Source of the DNA: Gigaspora margarita
Taxonomy: Eukaryota > Glomeromycota > Glomeromycetes > Diversisporales > Gigasporaceae
Assembly: GCA_009809945.1 (NCBI GenBank)
Contig: WTPW01000447.1
Coordinates: 194,050 to 258,049, forward strand
Length of the DNA: 64,000 nt
Direction of reading: 5' to 3'
The notes beneath the pieces are model-generated. The model made no database searches and had not been told where the DNA came from. It saw nothing but the letters and a program-made list of their open reading frames with translations. The stretch's first letter is position 1; the number at the start of each line of letters is the position of its first letter. The position numbers and the translations under genes were made by a program. Positions 47,245 through 59,400 of the stretch are shown here, piece by piece.

Positions 47245-47284
<40 letters not shown>
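47245..47284 (+). repeat. Poly(A) run of about 40
   Basis: Uninterrupted A run inside the pogo-like element; the true length is likely to vary or be mis-called. Confidence 0.9.
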
Positions 47285-47286
<2 letters not shown>

Positions 47287-48219
47287 TACACTATTTATTC
47301 CCATCATTGCATATATGCGCCTACTCACTCCCTAAATATCATCCATCGCCCTATTCTTCCACCTGTAAAAGATCTATCTGCTCTACTTTTCCACCTATAA
47401 ACGATTTATCCACCTCATCTTCTATCTATTGGAGATCTATTTTCACTCATTCTACTCAACTAACCCTCATACGACTATTAAAAACCTATCTACTCACAGA
47501 AAATAACAAAAAAACAAATATATTAATAAATAAATAAATAGATAAATAAATAAATAACGAAATATTTAAAATAATTTAAAAATAAAAATAACAATAAAAA
47601 AATTTTAATAAAAATAAATATAATTTTAAAAATGTTTAAAAAAAAGGAAAAATTAAATTTATAAATAAAAAAAAACAAAAATTTATAATCTCTATAATTA
47701 TAATTATTTTTTATTTTTTTTATTTATTTATTTTTTTGACATAAATTTTTTTATTAATATATTTTATTTATAAAAATGAATACTTACGATACAATTAATT
47801 TTCTTTATAATTAAATGATTATGATTGAATCATAATCGAAATCATAATTATTTAATCATAAAAAAAATTAATAATAAGATCACAGAATTATACTAACCGC
47901 AAAAAATAAATAAAAATTAAATTAATATATAAAATAAAATTTTTATCTTTATTAATTTAAAAATATATACTATACAAAAATTTTGCCAGCTAATCAAAAT
48001 TTTAAGATCACAATGTAAAGTTTGTAAATCAAAAATTTACTAGTATCGATATGATGTAAATTTTGAGTTTAAAATTACATGTGATTTAAAATTTGATTGG
48101 CCGGCAAAATTTTTGATACTTTTTTTATTAAGTTTATTAAATTTACTTTTATTTTGTAAATTTTAAATATTTATTTACTTTTATTTTATTGTTTTTATTA
48201 TATTTAACGATTCTTTTTT

Positions 48220-49310
48220 TTAAATATTATTTATAATTTCATAATGAATTAATCGATCACATAAATTACAGTATGTGAGTATAAATTTCAACGATATTTA
48301 TTTGCAGTATATGAGTATAAATTTCAGCGATATTTATTTGTTAAATTATAATTTATAATTTTATGATGAATTAATCGATCACATAAATTACAGGGAGTGA
48401 GTATTTATTTCAACAACATCTGATATTTATTTGTTAAATTATAATTTATAATTTTATGATGAATTAATCGATCACATAAATTACAGAATGTGAGTATAAA
48501 TTTCAACGATATTTATTTGTTAAATTATAATTTATAATTTCATGATGAATTAATCAATCACATAAATTACAGTATGTGAGTATAAATTTCAACGTTATTT
48601 ATTTGTTAATTTATAATTATAATTTCATGATGAATTAATCGATTACATAAATTACAGAATGTGAGTATAAATTTCATCGATATTTATTTGTTAAATTATA
48701 ATTTATTATTTCATGATGAATTAATCGATTACATAAATTACAGTATGTGAGTATAAATTTCAACAATATTTATTTGTTAAATTATTATTTATAATTTCAT
48801 GATGAATTGATCGATCACATAAATTATAGTGAGTATAAATTTCAACGATATTTATTTGTTAAATTATAATTTATAATTTCATGATGAATTAATTAATCGA
48901 TCACATAAATTACAGTTTGTGAATATAAATTTCAATGATATCTATTTGTAAATTATAATTTATAATTTCATGATGAATTAATCGATCACATAAATTACAG
49001 AGAGTGTGTACAAATTTCAACGATATTTATTTGTTATATTATAATTTATAATTTCATAATGAATTAATCGATCACATAAATTACAGAAGGTGAGTATAAA
49101 TTTCAACGATATTTATTTGTTAAATTATAATTTATAATTTCATGATTAATTAATTAATCGATTATATATATTACAGGTTGTGAGTATAAATTTCAATAAT
49201 ACTTATTTGTTAAATTATAATTTACAATTTCATGATGAATTAATTAATCAATCACATAAATTACAGTATGTGGGTGTAAATTTCAACGATATTTATTTGT
49301 TAAATTATAA
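48220..49310. repeat. Minisatellite, 12 units of about 86 bp
   Basis: Each unit reads TAATTTCATGATGAATTAAT, CGATCACATAAATTACAG, a variable GTATGTGAG word, TATAAATTTCAACGATATTT and ATTTGTTAAATTATAA. Landmarks CACATAAATTACAG fall at about 48258, 48380, 48473, 48559 and so on to 49250. A 36-bp partial unit near 48305 breaks the rhythm. Contained in the pogo-like element. Confidence 0.9.
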
Positions 49311-49699
49311 AAGATTCTTTTTTTTTAATAATTTATTATTTTATAGTTTTTATTATTATATTTTAACGATTCTTTTTTTTAATAATTTATTCAAATATTT
49401 ATTTTTTTTGTTTATTAATTTATTTTATTTGTTTTTTTTATCTATTTAATATACCGCTAATTAGTGTGTTAAAAATAATTGTATAAAGGAAGGTTTTGAA
49501 AAACTGATAAAGGAAAGTGTTTGTTTTGGAATGTAGTGGTGGGAAGGGAGGTTTCAAAAAAAGAGAGATTTTCAGGAAGAAAAGGTTGTTGAGAAAGGGA
49601 CAGTTCAGGAAAGGAAAGAGAAGGTTATCAGAAGAAAGGAGGGTTTGTTGGGGAAGAAAGGTTATCTGGAGAGGTGAAGGTTGTTGGGAGAAGGAAAAG

Positions 49700-49805
49700 T
49701 TGTCAAATATTTGACCCGTCGGGCCACTATTATCTGACCTGGGTCATGACCTGAGTTAAATATTTGACCCGTCGGGTCACTATTATCTGATCCGGGTCAG
49801 ACCAC
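49700..49805. repeat. Two-copy 54-bp duplication
   Basis: AAATATTTGACCCGTCGGG, CCACTATTATCTGACC, TGGGTCA occurs twice in tandem with few changes. Less AT-rich than its surroundings and rich in GACCC/GGGTC words. Confidence 0.75.
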
Positions 49806-50037
49806 TAATTTTAATTAATCATATAAAATAAAATTTATTTGTACTACAATATAAATTTATTTAATTAAAAGATTATATGTACTGATTAATTTGTGTTCAG
49901 ATCCGGAATAGCAAATTTATTATGTTAATTCGATATATCTAGAGGAAATATATATATAATATTTTGTTCTGGATGTTTTAGTTCGGATTATCAAGAGTCC
50001 GGTATATAGAGGGCCAGATTAGAGAGAGGCAACTGTA

Positions 50038-51299
50038 TTTCTTTTAATCAATAAAATTCAAATTGCATTTGCTGCATTATAAAAAGTAATATTTGATATT
50101 AATATTAATTTACTAAATATGAGTAATAAGTATAAAGTATAATAGTATTGATATTAGTACAATTAGAAAAAATCGATTAGAATTATTATTCATTATTAAA
50201 CGATACTAATTGTAATTTTTTAATCTGATATCTATTGATTATTATCGATTACTATCTTAATCAATAGTCCTCGTCAGGGGGAATTTAAATCGATTACTAA
50301 CTAATAACTGATAAAAATCGATAGTAATCCCCATGCAAATTTTGGTGATGTACTCAAATTATATTTTGACAAATATGTATTTACAATTCGCATTTTAGTC
50401 ACAAACTAAAGCTAATTATGCTCAAGAAATTAAGTTTTAGCTTTAAGTGAAATTAAGCTTTAACTTTAAGCAATACTTGAAGCACAGATCTAGTTTGGAC
50501 CAAACCAACTTCTAACCATGATTTCAAATTGAGCTATTTCATAGTATAGGCTAAAGAAATATTAAATTATATCTTGTCTAAAATATGATCAAGGTTATAG
50601 ATCCAGTCTGAACCTAATTGGCTTCAAATCCTGGCTAGAACTAGCTTCAAAATTGAGCCATTAGGATATTCCATAGTATGGGTTAAAAATTAATTTATAC
50701 TACATATAAATAGAATTAATTTATACCATGTATAAATAGTACAAGTAAAATAAAATAGTTAAAGACATATTTAACTGTTTGGGCTGACCTTTCATAAAAT
50801 ATCAAAGCCTTAATCAGTTTTATAAATTCAAAAAATTTTGATTGGCACAAATGCAAAAAAACATGCACTAAAAAAAAAAAATTTATATGCGTGTTATATA
50901 TACAGAAAGCCTTAATATATGCGCAAATTTAAATCTATATATGCTGCATCTACTGTGCTGACCCAATTTATATCACTAGTCTCAATAATTCAAATTATAG
51001 AGTTTGAATAAATAGAAAATAAATTATTATAAATACAAATTATGTTAATTATTCATCGCAAATTTTAAAAAAAATAAATAAAAAATAAACAAATTACTCT
51101 TTAAATTGTTTTCTTTTATTTGAGAGTCTTGCCTTTTTCTGCCATTTGACTATAATAAAAAATAAATTATTTACTTACAAAATAATCTAGACCTGTATTA
51201 TGCAGTTATATATTAGTACTGAATCAAGTAAACTTACAATTGACCTTACAGGTGAAACCACTCGATTTCCAAATAGTTTTACTCTTCCTGATATAAAGT
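50038..51299. other. No gene seen; weak duplication
   Basis: 50480-50700 holds a loose tandem pair (CAGATCTAGTTTGGACC / TAGATCCAGTCTGAACC, then CATAGTATAGG / CATAGTATGGG). 51240-51300 (GGTGAAACCACTCG) is less AT-rich and may be the edge of a coding relic that resumes at 54883. Confidence 0.4.
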
Positions 51300-52369
51300 T
51301 TCATGATTAGTGATAGCAATTTAATTAGGCAAAAAAAATTTTATTGTCTATTGGCCAATATATAATAATTTGGCCAAAAATGGCCAAAAATTTTTAGCCA
51401 AAGTTGAATATTAATTGGCCAGGCCAATTAAAATTATTTGGCCTATAAGGCCATTAACCATTGGCCAAATAGTAAAATAGCCAAACAGCTAAATATCTCT
51501 GTATAGTAATAAAAACAAAAAGTAAATAAAAATACTATATATTTTTTTTAACTAGCAGTCCTGCTTTTATTTTAGGAGATTGTAAAAAATTTACATAATT
51601 TAGTTACGGTAAGTTAATAAGCTACATTCAATTTTCTGGCTACTAACTAAATCCTTTTTTTTAAAATGAAAACTCACTCGATACTGAAGTACCCAGGTGT
51701 GACCTGCTATAACAACTAGTTTTTCTCATACAGAGGCCTACAACTTACTGCAAGTTATTCCTGTAATCACCAAATGGCTGCTATTAGCCTTGTCAAGACT
51801 GCCATTTTCTTTAAATCCTTCTCATCTCACTTCAATGGTGGAACGATTTTACTCAGATCCATCACAAAAAAAAAAATAAATAAATTGAAATATAAAAGGG
51901 AGTATAAAAAAGGAGGGAAACTACTAGTCCTAAGTGAAATACCAAGTAATAAAAGTAAAAAAGAAACAAGATGAGAAAAACAAAGAAAAGACAATCTTGA
52001 CAAAATTGAAATAAAATCTAAACTCTATAAAAATTATATAATACTGTAGAACCAGTCTAATTAAGTATTATATGTACAATGATAGAAACAAAAGAAAAAA
52101 AAGAAAAGAAAAAGAAGAACAGATACAGCAAAGTTCGTCTTGTAGCTTGGTTTGTGAGAAATTTCTGCAAACAATCCAAAACATCTCTAACACGTCATTC
52201 ACTATTTACTTTGTAGCTAAAGATCACTCGTGACGTTAATTCCAAATAGGTAGGCATTCCCAATTTGGAAGAAATAAATATTGCCAATCTTTTGGAGGGG
52301 TAAACTGAATGCCTACTTTGTTGAAATTTCAAAATACCAAAGGAATGAGAGGGAAGTGCATCAAATTGT

Positions 52370-52700
52370 AGAGGCTTGAAAAAGTTATGCTGTACTGAAT
52401 ATTATATCTAACCAAGTATTTCTGTCTGTTTTCACATCCAAAACCCTTGACAAAGCTGTCTACTACTTCTTTGCTTGGTAGTTTTTCATACTTCTGCCAA
52501 GAGACCTCGCTTAGGTGGGTCCTCTTTTTCAACTCTATTTCAGTAACAACTAGCTTTGGTTCAAGAAGAACCAAACACTTAGTGAATAACCTTGAGTCTC
52601 AGCTAGTGAAAGTGCAGCTTTGTTGCATATTACATATAATAACTATACAGTTTTCATAGGTCAGTGTTCTTGAAAAATTTGGTGTAAAGGATTGTCAGAA
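52370..52700 (+). repeat. Dispersed repeat R, copy 3
   Basis: GAAAAAGTTATGCTGTACTG, ATCTAACCAAGTATTTCT, CTACTACTTCTTTGCTTGGT and CTTTTTCAACTCTATTTCAG match copies 1 and 2. The B-box position is degenerate here (GTGGGTCCTC). The opposite strand reads VVTEIELKKRTHLSEVSWQK, similar to frames in copy 1; this may mean worn coding origin. Confidence 0.5.
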
Positions 52701-52869
52701 AGAGTTGTATCCAATTGATTAAAAATACTATATATATATATATATACTAACTTTAAATATAGTTACAAATTCGAATTTGTAACTAGAAATCCAAATTTTC
52801 AGATTAGTTTACCTTTATTTGTATTTTGATCTTCTTTTCTTTATTTAGTATAAATAACTTTGTCCATTA

Positions 52870-53937
52870 GGGGGCATCCATAAATTACGTTATGCTTGAG
52901 GGGGGTCCCCCCAAATCTAATGATTTTCCAATATATAGGGAGGGTCCCCCAGAACATAACGCAATTTTTTTATAAAAATTTGTCTAAAACTTGATCCAGT
53001 GGTCCAAATTGGATGATTTTGGTACTATTCAAATCGTATCGAGGAGAGGATTCGAATAGTATCAAAATCATTTAATTTGGATTACTGAATCAGGGTTTAT
53101 TAACGAAATACTATTGGTATTATGTTTTCTTATAAAGTTACTATAAAATCAATAGTATTTCGTTAATAAAACATGATCTAGTAATCCAAATGAAATTATT
53201 TTGGTACCACAGGATTCATCTCATAGAGACAAATTGAATGGTACTAAAATCATCCAAATTGGATCACTGAGTCATAATATATTCAAGGTTTTGTAAAATT
53301 TTATATATAAACATATGGATTTTTAAATTTTTTTTTATATAGTAGAGGGGGGGTCAAGAGCTACTATGGGGGCATCCATAAATAATGTTATGTACCCCTA
53401 CATAGTAGCTCTTGACCCCCCTCTCTACTATATAAAAAAATTTTTAAAAATCTGTATGTTTATATATAAAATTTTACAAAAACTTGAATATATAATGACC
53501 CAGTGAACCAATCTGGATGATTTTGGTACCATTCGATTTGTCTCTATGAGACGAATCAATGATATTAAAATCATTTTATTTGGATTACTGAATCACGTTT
53601 TATTAACAAAATAATATTGATTTTATAGTAATTTTATAAGAAAACATAATACTAATAGTATTTCGTTAATAAAACGTAATTCTGTGATCCAAATCAAATG
53701 AAATTGGTACCATTCGATTCCTCTCCTCGAGTCAGTTCGAATGGTACCAAAATCATCCAATTTGGACCACTGGATCAAGTTTTAGACAAATTTTTATAAA
53801 AAAATTGCGTTATGTTGGGGGGAACCTCCCCTACATATTGGAAAATTGTTATATTTTGGGGGACCCCCCCTCAAGCATAACGTTATTTATGGATGCCACC
53901 TATATAGGGGTACATAATGTTATTTATGGATGCCCCC
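52870..53937. mobile_element. Double (head-to-head) GGGGGCATCC element, TTA duplication
   Basis: GGGGGCATCCATAAATTACG at the left and TTATTTATGGATGCCCCC at the right, with TTA at 52867-52869 and 53938-53940. Further ends in the middle (53368-53395) and a near end (53880-53897) show two copies fused or one inserted in another; the two halves are inverted, so the whole folds. Contains four GGTACCATTCGA-type stem-loops. Confidence 0.75.
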
Positions 53938-55429
53938 TTAACCCCTTTAGTAAAATTTTTATAACATGTTAACATATTAGTACGTATGTATATTAAGGGA
54001 TAAAAATTATAAAAATTCTAGATAGCATGTTAAGCTTAGCAGTATCATTGCTAATTGCACATAGCATGTTAGATAGCATGTTAATGTGCTAGATAACACA
54101 TTAATGTATCATATTTTAAATTCATATATATATAAACTTAACTTCAATAAAAAGATTTATACAAAAGTTTAATAAAAAATATTTTGAGCGAAAGTTTAGT
54201 AAATAAGTGTAATTTGAGCAAAGGTTCAGTAAATAATTTTTGAACAAAGGTTCAGTATGTAATTTGAGTGAAGTTTGATTATTTATTCTGTATTTTGTTA
54301 TTATTAAATAGTTTGTTGGTCTATATAATAAAAAAATTTTTATTTATTTCATCAAAAGGTAGTCTTTAAACATTTAGATTTCATTTTTCGATTTCAAAAT
54401 TTTAATATACAAATAAGCTATTTTTTTAATTCTGAACCTCTTAACCTATTATTTATTTTAAATATTTAATTATTTATTTTTATTAAAACAAGAAGCTAAA
54501 AAATATATAAAGCATAAATAAACTTTATTCTAGCTATATTATTAAATGTTAAAGCTATATAATTTTAATTAGTAAGGATAATAACAGATATTACATAATA
54601 TCCTGGAGGGAAGAGGGTCCCTAATTGTCTTATGTTAGATATATAAATTTATAATAATCAAACAAGTTTCTCTTATGTAGGGGGTAGAGGGTATAGTAAA
54701 AAAATATTATGTAATATCTGTCACTGCTCTAATAAATATATATTAATATTAGACCAATCAAATTACTAGCTTTATTTGGCCATTTAGCCAAAAATAAAAT
54801 TTACATTTTTGCCCTTTTGGCTATGGCCATTGGTTGTGGCTATTGCCTGGCGAAATAGCCAAGTGATATTACTGTTCATGATTTCACTAGACAGGGTTTT
54901 GGCATTCTATTAGAAAAGGAACATACAAAGGCAATAGATATACTGCTAAATATATTACTACAACCTTAAACTATTTTATCAGCAAATTTATAATAGCATA
55001 ATCTTACGTAAGATCTTACGAACCGTAATATAAGCAAAATATTACATAATATATTTTGAAATATTTCAAAATATCAAATTTTTAAAATATTACGAAAGTA
55101 ATTTTGAAATATTTCGAAATATATTACAAAATATTTTGAACCCTTTTAAAATATTTTAGGACTAGAAAACCAAGCTGGATCAGTAGATCTGTAACCTGGA
55201 TCGCGCATTAGACTGATTTTTTAAAATAGTTCGAAATAGTTTAAAGATGTTCAAATTCTGTACTACAAGATCAGATTAGATTTTTTGTTTATAATTAGAT
55301 TTTCCATTTTGTTTTTTTTTCACTTTTTTGTTTTCATTTTTTGTTTTTGTTCGTTTTTTTTTGGTTTTATTTGTTTTTTTTATTTATTTATTTTTTAATT
55401 TTTTTATTTTATTTTTATTTTAGCACTTT

Positions 55430-55956
55430 GGGGGCATCCATAAATAACGTTATGCTTGGGGGTCCCCCAAAATATAACGATTTCACAATATGTAGGGGGG
55501 TTCCCCCAATATAACACAATTTTTTTATAAAAATTTGTCTAAAACTTGATCCAGTAGTCCGAGGTGGATGATTTTGGTACCATTCGAACCGTCTCGAGGA
55601 GAGGAATCGAATGGTACCAAAATCATTTGATTTGGATCACTGGATCACGTTTTATTAACGAAAAACTATTGGTTATTATGTTTTCTTATAAAATTACTAT
55701 AAAATCAATAGTATTTCGTTAATAAAACGTGATCCAGTAATCTAAATAAAACGATTTTGGTACCATTGGATTCGTCTCATAGAGACGAATCGAATGGTAC
55801 CAAAATCATCCAGATTGGATTACTGGGTCATTATATATTCAAGTTTTTGTAAAATTATATATATAAACATATGGATTTTTAAAAATTTTTTTATATAGTA
55901 GAGGGGGGTCAAGAGCTACTATGTAGGGGTACATAACGTTATTTATGGATGCCCCC
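55430..55956. mobile_element. 527-bp GGGGGCATCC MITE, TTT duplication proven by repeat units
   Basis: GGGGGCATCCATAAATAACG and CGTTATTTATGGATGCCCCC are exact ends. TTT at 55427-55429 and 55957-55959; the neighbouring array units read GCACTTTGCGAG at the same place, giving the empty site. Its two hairpins carry TTTTGGTACCATTCGA. Confidence 0.85.
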
Positions 55957-57050
55957 TTTACAAGAAAAACAAACAACTTTTCGAAACCTTGCGCATACTA
56001 ACTACAACTTCTGACACTTTTAAGAACACACCTTCTGCAATTTTTAAATTTTCAAGAATGCTTCTTTAGAGAAATGGACAAAAGTTTTTGCAAGTTTTTG
56101 CTTTATTTATTTTTCATTTTGTGTTTTTTGTTTTTGTTTTTTTGGTTTATTTTTAAAAATTTTTTTTTAATTTATTTTATTTTGGCATTTTGTGAGAAAA
56201 ACAAACAACTTTCGAAACATTGTACATGCCAACTATGACTTTCGATACTTCAAGAACACACCCCTAGCAATTTCTAAATTTTCAAGAATACTTGTTTAGA
56301 GAAATAGGTGAAAGTTTTCGCAAGTTTTCGCAAGTTTTTGCAAGTTCTTGCAAGGTTTCGCTTTATTTATTTTTTTAGTTTGTATTTTTTGTTTTTGTTT
56401 TTTTGGTTTATTTTAAAATTTTTTTATTAATTTATTTTATTTCAGCACTTTGCGAGAAAAACAAACAACTTTTCAAAAGTTTGCACATGCCAACTACAAC
56501 TTCTGACACTTTCAAAAACAATCCTCCAGCAATTTCTAAATTTTCAAAATGCTTTTTTAGAGAAATGTGTACAAGTTTTCACAAGTTTTTACAAGTTTTT
56601 GCAAGTTCTTGCAAGGTTTTGCTTTATTTATTTTTTCATTTCGTGTTTTTTTTGGTTTTGTTTTTTTGGTTTATTTTTAAAATTTTTTTATTAATTTATT
56701 TTATTTTGGTACTTTGCGAGGAAAACAAAACTTTTGAAACATTGCGCATACCAACTACAACTTCTAACACTTTCAAGAACACACTCTTAGCAATTTCTAA
56801 ATTTTCAAGAACACTTTTTTAGAGAAATAGGCACAAGTTTTCATATGTTTTTGCAAGTTTTTGCAAGTTCTTGCAAGGTTTCGCTTCATTTATTTTTCAT
56901 TTTGTGTTTTTTGTTTTTGTTTTTTTTTGGCTTATTTTTAAAATTTTTTTATTAATTTATTTTATTTCGGCACTTTGCGAGAAAACAAACAACTTTTCAA
57001 AACCTTGCGCATGCCAACTGTGACTTCTGACACTTTCAAAAATGATAGAA
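55957..57050. repeat. Tandem array, four units of about 258 bp plus partial units
   Basis: Each unit: GCGAGAAAAACAAACAACTT, CCTTGCGCATGCCAACTAC, ACTTCTGACACTTTCAAGAA, CAATTTCTAAATTTTCAAGA, GCAAGTTTTTGCAAGTTC, then a TTTGTTTTTTTGGTTTATTT tract. A partial unit lies before the MITE at about 55290-55429. The plus-strand reading frame at 56403-56822 is only this repeat. Confidence 0.85.
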
Positions 57051-57622
57051 AACAAAGAAGCAAAGATAATAGCTAACTATAAAGTGAGTGAAAATAAGTG
57101 TATAGGGTTAGTTTTTTGTATATAGTAATAGAATTAGATGCGATAAAGTGCGAAAGTAGTTTAAAATATTTGTAATAATGTAAAAATAATACGTAATATA
57201 TAATAAAGTATGTATTAATTAAAAATGTATATTTAATAAATATAAAATATAATATATAATAATAATAAATAAAAAAATATAAAATTTATATTAAATTGCA
57301 AAACTGTGCAAGATATTGCAAAACTGTGCGAAATATTGTGAAAACCTGTAAAAAGCATGATTATGTGAATATGTATATCGTTTATTTATTTTAAAAAATT
57401 TTAAAAATTTGTGAAAATTTGCAAAATATACTAAAACAATGCGAAAATATCAAAATATTACCTTCTGCTCACATTAGTTTATTGATCTGCATGAGTACGT
57501 GACCCCTGTAGAGAGATAATTTGCTTTTTTTTATTTGGTCTATTCGCAATATTTCGCAATATATTTCGAAATATTTTGAAATAATAACCGTAATATTACC
57601 ATAATATAATGTAATATATTAC

Positions 57623-57849
57623 CAGAGTTGGCAAATGGACCAGTTTGACCAATTTGACCAAAATTTTAGTTATTATTAAAATTTTTTTTTTAAAAAAACA
57701 ATTCTATTTAATTTTATTTTAATAAATTATTATAAAGCTATATTAATAAATTTTTAATTAAAAATAAACTTTAATAATAACTAAAAAATTTTTTAATAGT
57801 AATAAAAATTTTAGTCAAATTGGTCAAATTGGTCCATTTGCCAACCCTG
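57623..57849. mobile_element. 227-bp hAT-type MITE, exact 8-bp TSD
   Basis: CAGAGTTGGCAAATGGACCA and TGGTCCATTTGCCAACCCTG are inverted ends; TATATTAC at 57615-57622 and 57850-57857. CAGRGTTGGCAAATGG is a typical hAT end. The arms continue with TTTGACCAATTTGACCAAA. Confidence 0.85.
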
Positions 57850-58002
57850 TATATTACTGTATGTAATAAACTGTATTAAACGTAAGATTTGCATTATATT
57901 ATAGGCCGTAATATCTTACATAAGATTATGTATATATAATTTGCTGATGTTGAAAGACCCAAAAAACTTTATATTCATGTTCTCATATGTGATAGTTGGT
58001 CC

Positions 58003-58297
58003 AGGACCCTGGACATCTGGTATAAAGATCATACTTGAAAGTTTCAGCAAAAATATCTAAAATTTAAGAAGCAAAAAATAGTTTTTGGCAATTATCTTGG
58101 CATATAGTAGTTCAATTTGATGAACTTTTTTTAAAAATGAAGCTCTCAGTGAAACGCATTTAACAAAAAAAAGTTTACTCAATTCTGATCACTGGATTAG
58201 AAGTTATTAAAGTAAAAAGATTTTGTTATTTTTAGCAAATTAGATCAAATTTGGCCAAAATCTAGTTATGACCTGTATAAGAGATGTTCGGGGTCCT
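58003..58297. mobile_element. 295-bp hAT-like AGGACCCC MITE
   Basis: AGGACCCTGGACATCTGG and GATGTTCGGGGTCCT; flanks GTTGGTCC (57995-58002) and GTTGGCCC (58298-58305), 7 of 8. The peptide of the host relic resumes after it (DSW-PI). Confidence 0.85.
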
Positions 58298-58978
58298 GTT
58301 GGCCCATCACTAAATAAAATTCTCATCTTAAGGAAGTAGCAAGTTCTATTTCTAATTCTTATAAAAAAATCAAACTAAACTTAATTTCAGATCAAGAATT
58401 ACTTATATATATAATAAATTTTTTTCTTACTTTCTTTTTTTTTACTAAGACTAATAATAAAAGCTTTTGTAGTGATACTGATAGTTCATCCTCTTTAGCA
58501 ATAAAACAGCAAGAGAATTTAGTAAATTGGTATCTTAAACCATTTTCACAAGATAAACAAATTAAAATAAATAAAAAATTGCTTGATATCATTATCTATG
58601 ATAACCTTTCTTTAGGGTTATTGAAAATTCATATTTTTTTGAATTTCTTAATGAGTTGGCACCAAATTATAATCCTTTTTCTGCTAATATATTGTGTATA
58701 AAAGTCCTTAACAATTCGTTTTCAACTTACCTAAGCAAAAAATTAGAAGTAATGGAATTTCTTGCCAATATTACTATCACTTTAGATAGATAGCAACATA
58801 TATTAAAAAATCTATATAGTCATCTTTCTCTAATCTGCTCTCTATATACCAAACTCTTGATAATCTGAACTAAAATCTTCAAAACAAATAATTTATATTT
58901 ATTTACTTTGGATATACCAAATTTATATAATAAATTTTATAATCTGGATCTGAACACAAATTAATCAGTACATATACT

Positions 58979-59290
58979 GTATATTTCTGAGAATAAGCAA
59001 CACCTAAAATAAGCAACCTCCCTGGTTTTTTTTCAAAAATCTCAAAAAAAATATTAGCAGTTGCTATATATAAAAGTCTAAATTTTACTAAGTAAATCTC
59101 AAAAGTGCCATTAAGTAAACTTGTTCAGAGCATCAAAATACACTTATTTTAAAAATTTAGTAGCATTTGGACAGCTTTTATTAGTATATTTTTCAATTTT
59201 TCAAAAATTTAACAATTCGAAAATAAGCAACCCCTATTTTTTGTAAAATTTTTTGCCCAAAAAAGGTTGTTTATTTTTGGGAATATATGG
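58979..59290. mobile_element. MITE, TATTCCCGAAAATAAGC family
   Basis: GTATATTTCTGAGAATAAGC at the left and TTTATTTTTGGGAATATATG at the right. The interior matches 11800-12060 in part (GTTGCTATATATAAAAGTCT, AAGTAAACTTGTTCAGA). Confidence 0.65.
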
Positions 59291-59400
59291 TAAAATTTTA
59301 TTTAAATAAATTTATTTTATATTACGAATAAATTTAAGGTACAACAAAGAGGTAGCTTATTTTTAAATTTATAACAATAAATAAATATATTGTATTACTA

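Larger units (their letters stand above)
47113..50035. mobile_element. 2.9-kb pogo/Tigger-like element without transposase
   Basis: CAGTTGCCTCTCTCTTATCC at the left and AGAGAGAGGCAACTG at the right, with TA on both sides (47111-47112, 50036-50037). CAGTTG-CTCTC-TTATCCGAA ends resemble pogo/Tigger elements. Inside are a 40-base A run, AT-rich sequence, a 12-copy minisatellite and a purine-rich stretch (49500-49700). A shorter, inverted relative lies at 58817-60027. Confidence 0.75.
51308..54874. mobile_element. 3.6-kb hAT-type element, exact 8-bp TSD
   Basis: TAGTGATAGCAATTTAATTA at the left and AAGTGATATTACTG at the right, with TTCATGAT on both sides (51300-51307, 54875-54882). The subterminal zones repeat TTGGCCAA and GGCCATT many times (51340-51480 and 54770-54860), probably transposase sites. 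It holds a LINE-like 3' end (51660-51870), a copy of repeat R (52370-52700), and a double GGGGGCATCC element (52870-53937). No transposase. Confidence 0.8.
54976..57945. mobile_element. 3-kb element with CATAATCTTACGTAAGAT ends
   Basis: ATCAGCAAATTTATAATAGC, ATAATCTTACGTAAGATCTT at the left and TCTTACATAAGATTATGTAT, ATATAATTTGCTGAT at the right are inverted. Subterminal zones repeat TTTCGAAATA and AATATTACAT. It holds a tandem array with a MITE in it (55240-57050) and a hAT-type MITE (57623-57849). The target duplication is not clear. It lies next to the hAT relic and may be inserted in it. Confidence 0.6.

Noticed and set aside
48220-49310. Regular repeats with variable words, considered as a CRISPR array
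   Set aside because: Units are about 86 bp and diverged, variable parts are under 12 bp, no Cas genes, eukaryotic context; it is a minisatellite.
56403-56822. 139-codon plus-strand frame
   Set aside because: Spans two units of the 258-bp tandem array; the repeated peptide reflects only the DNA repeat.
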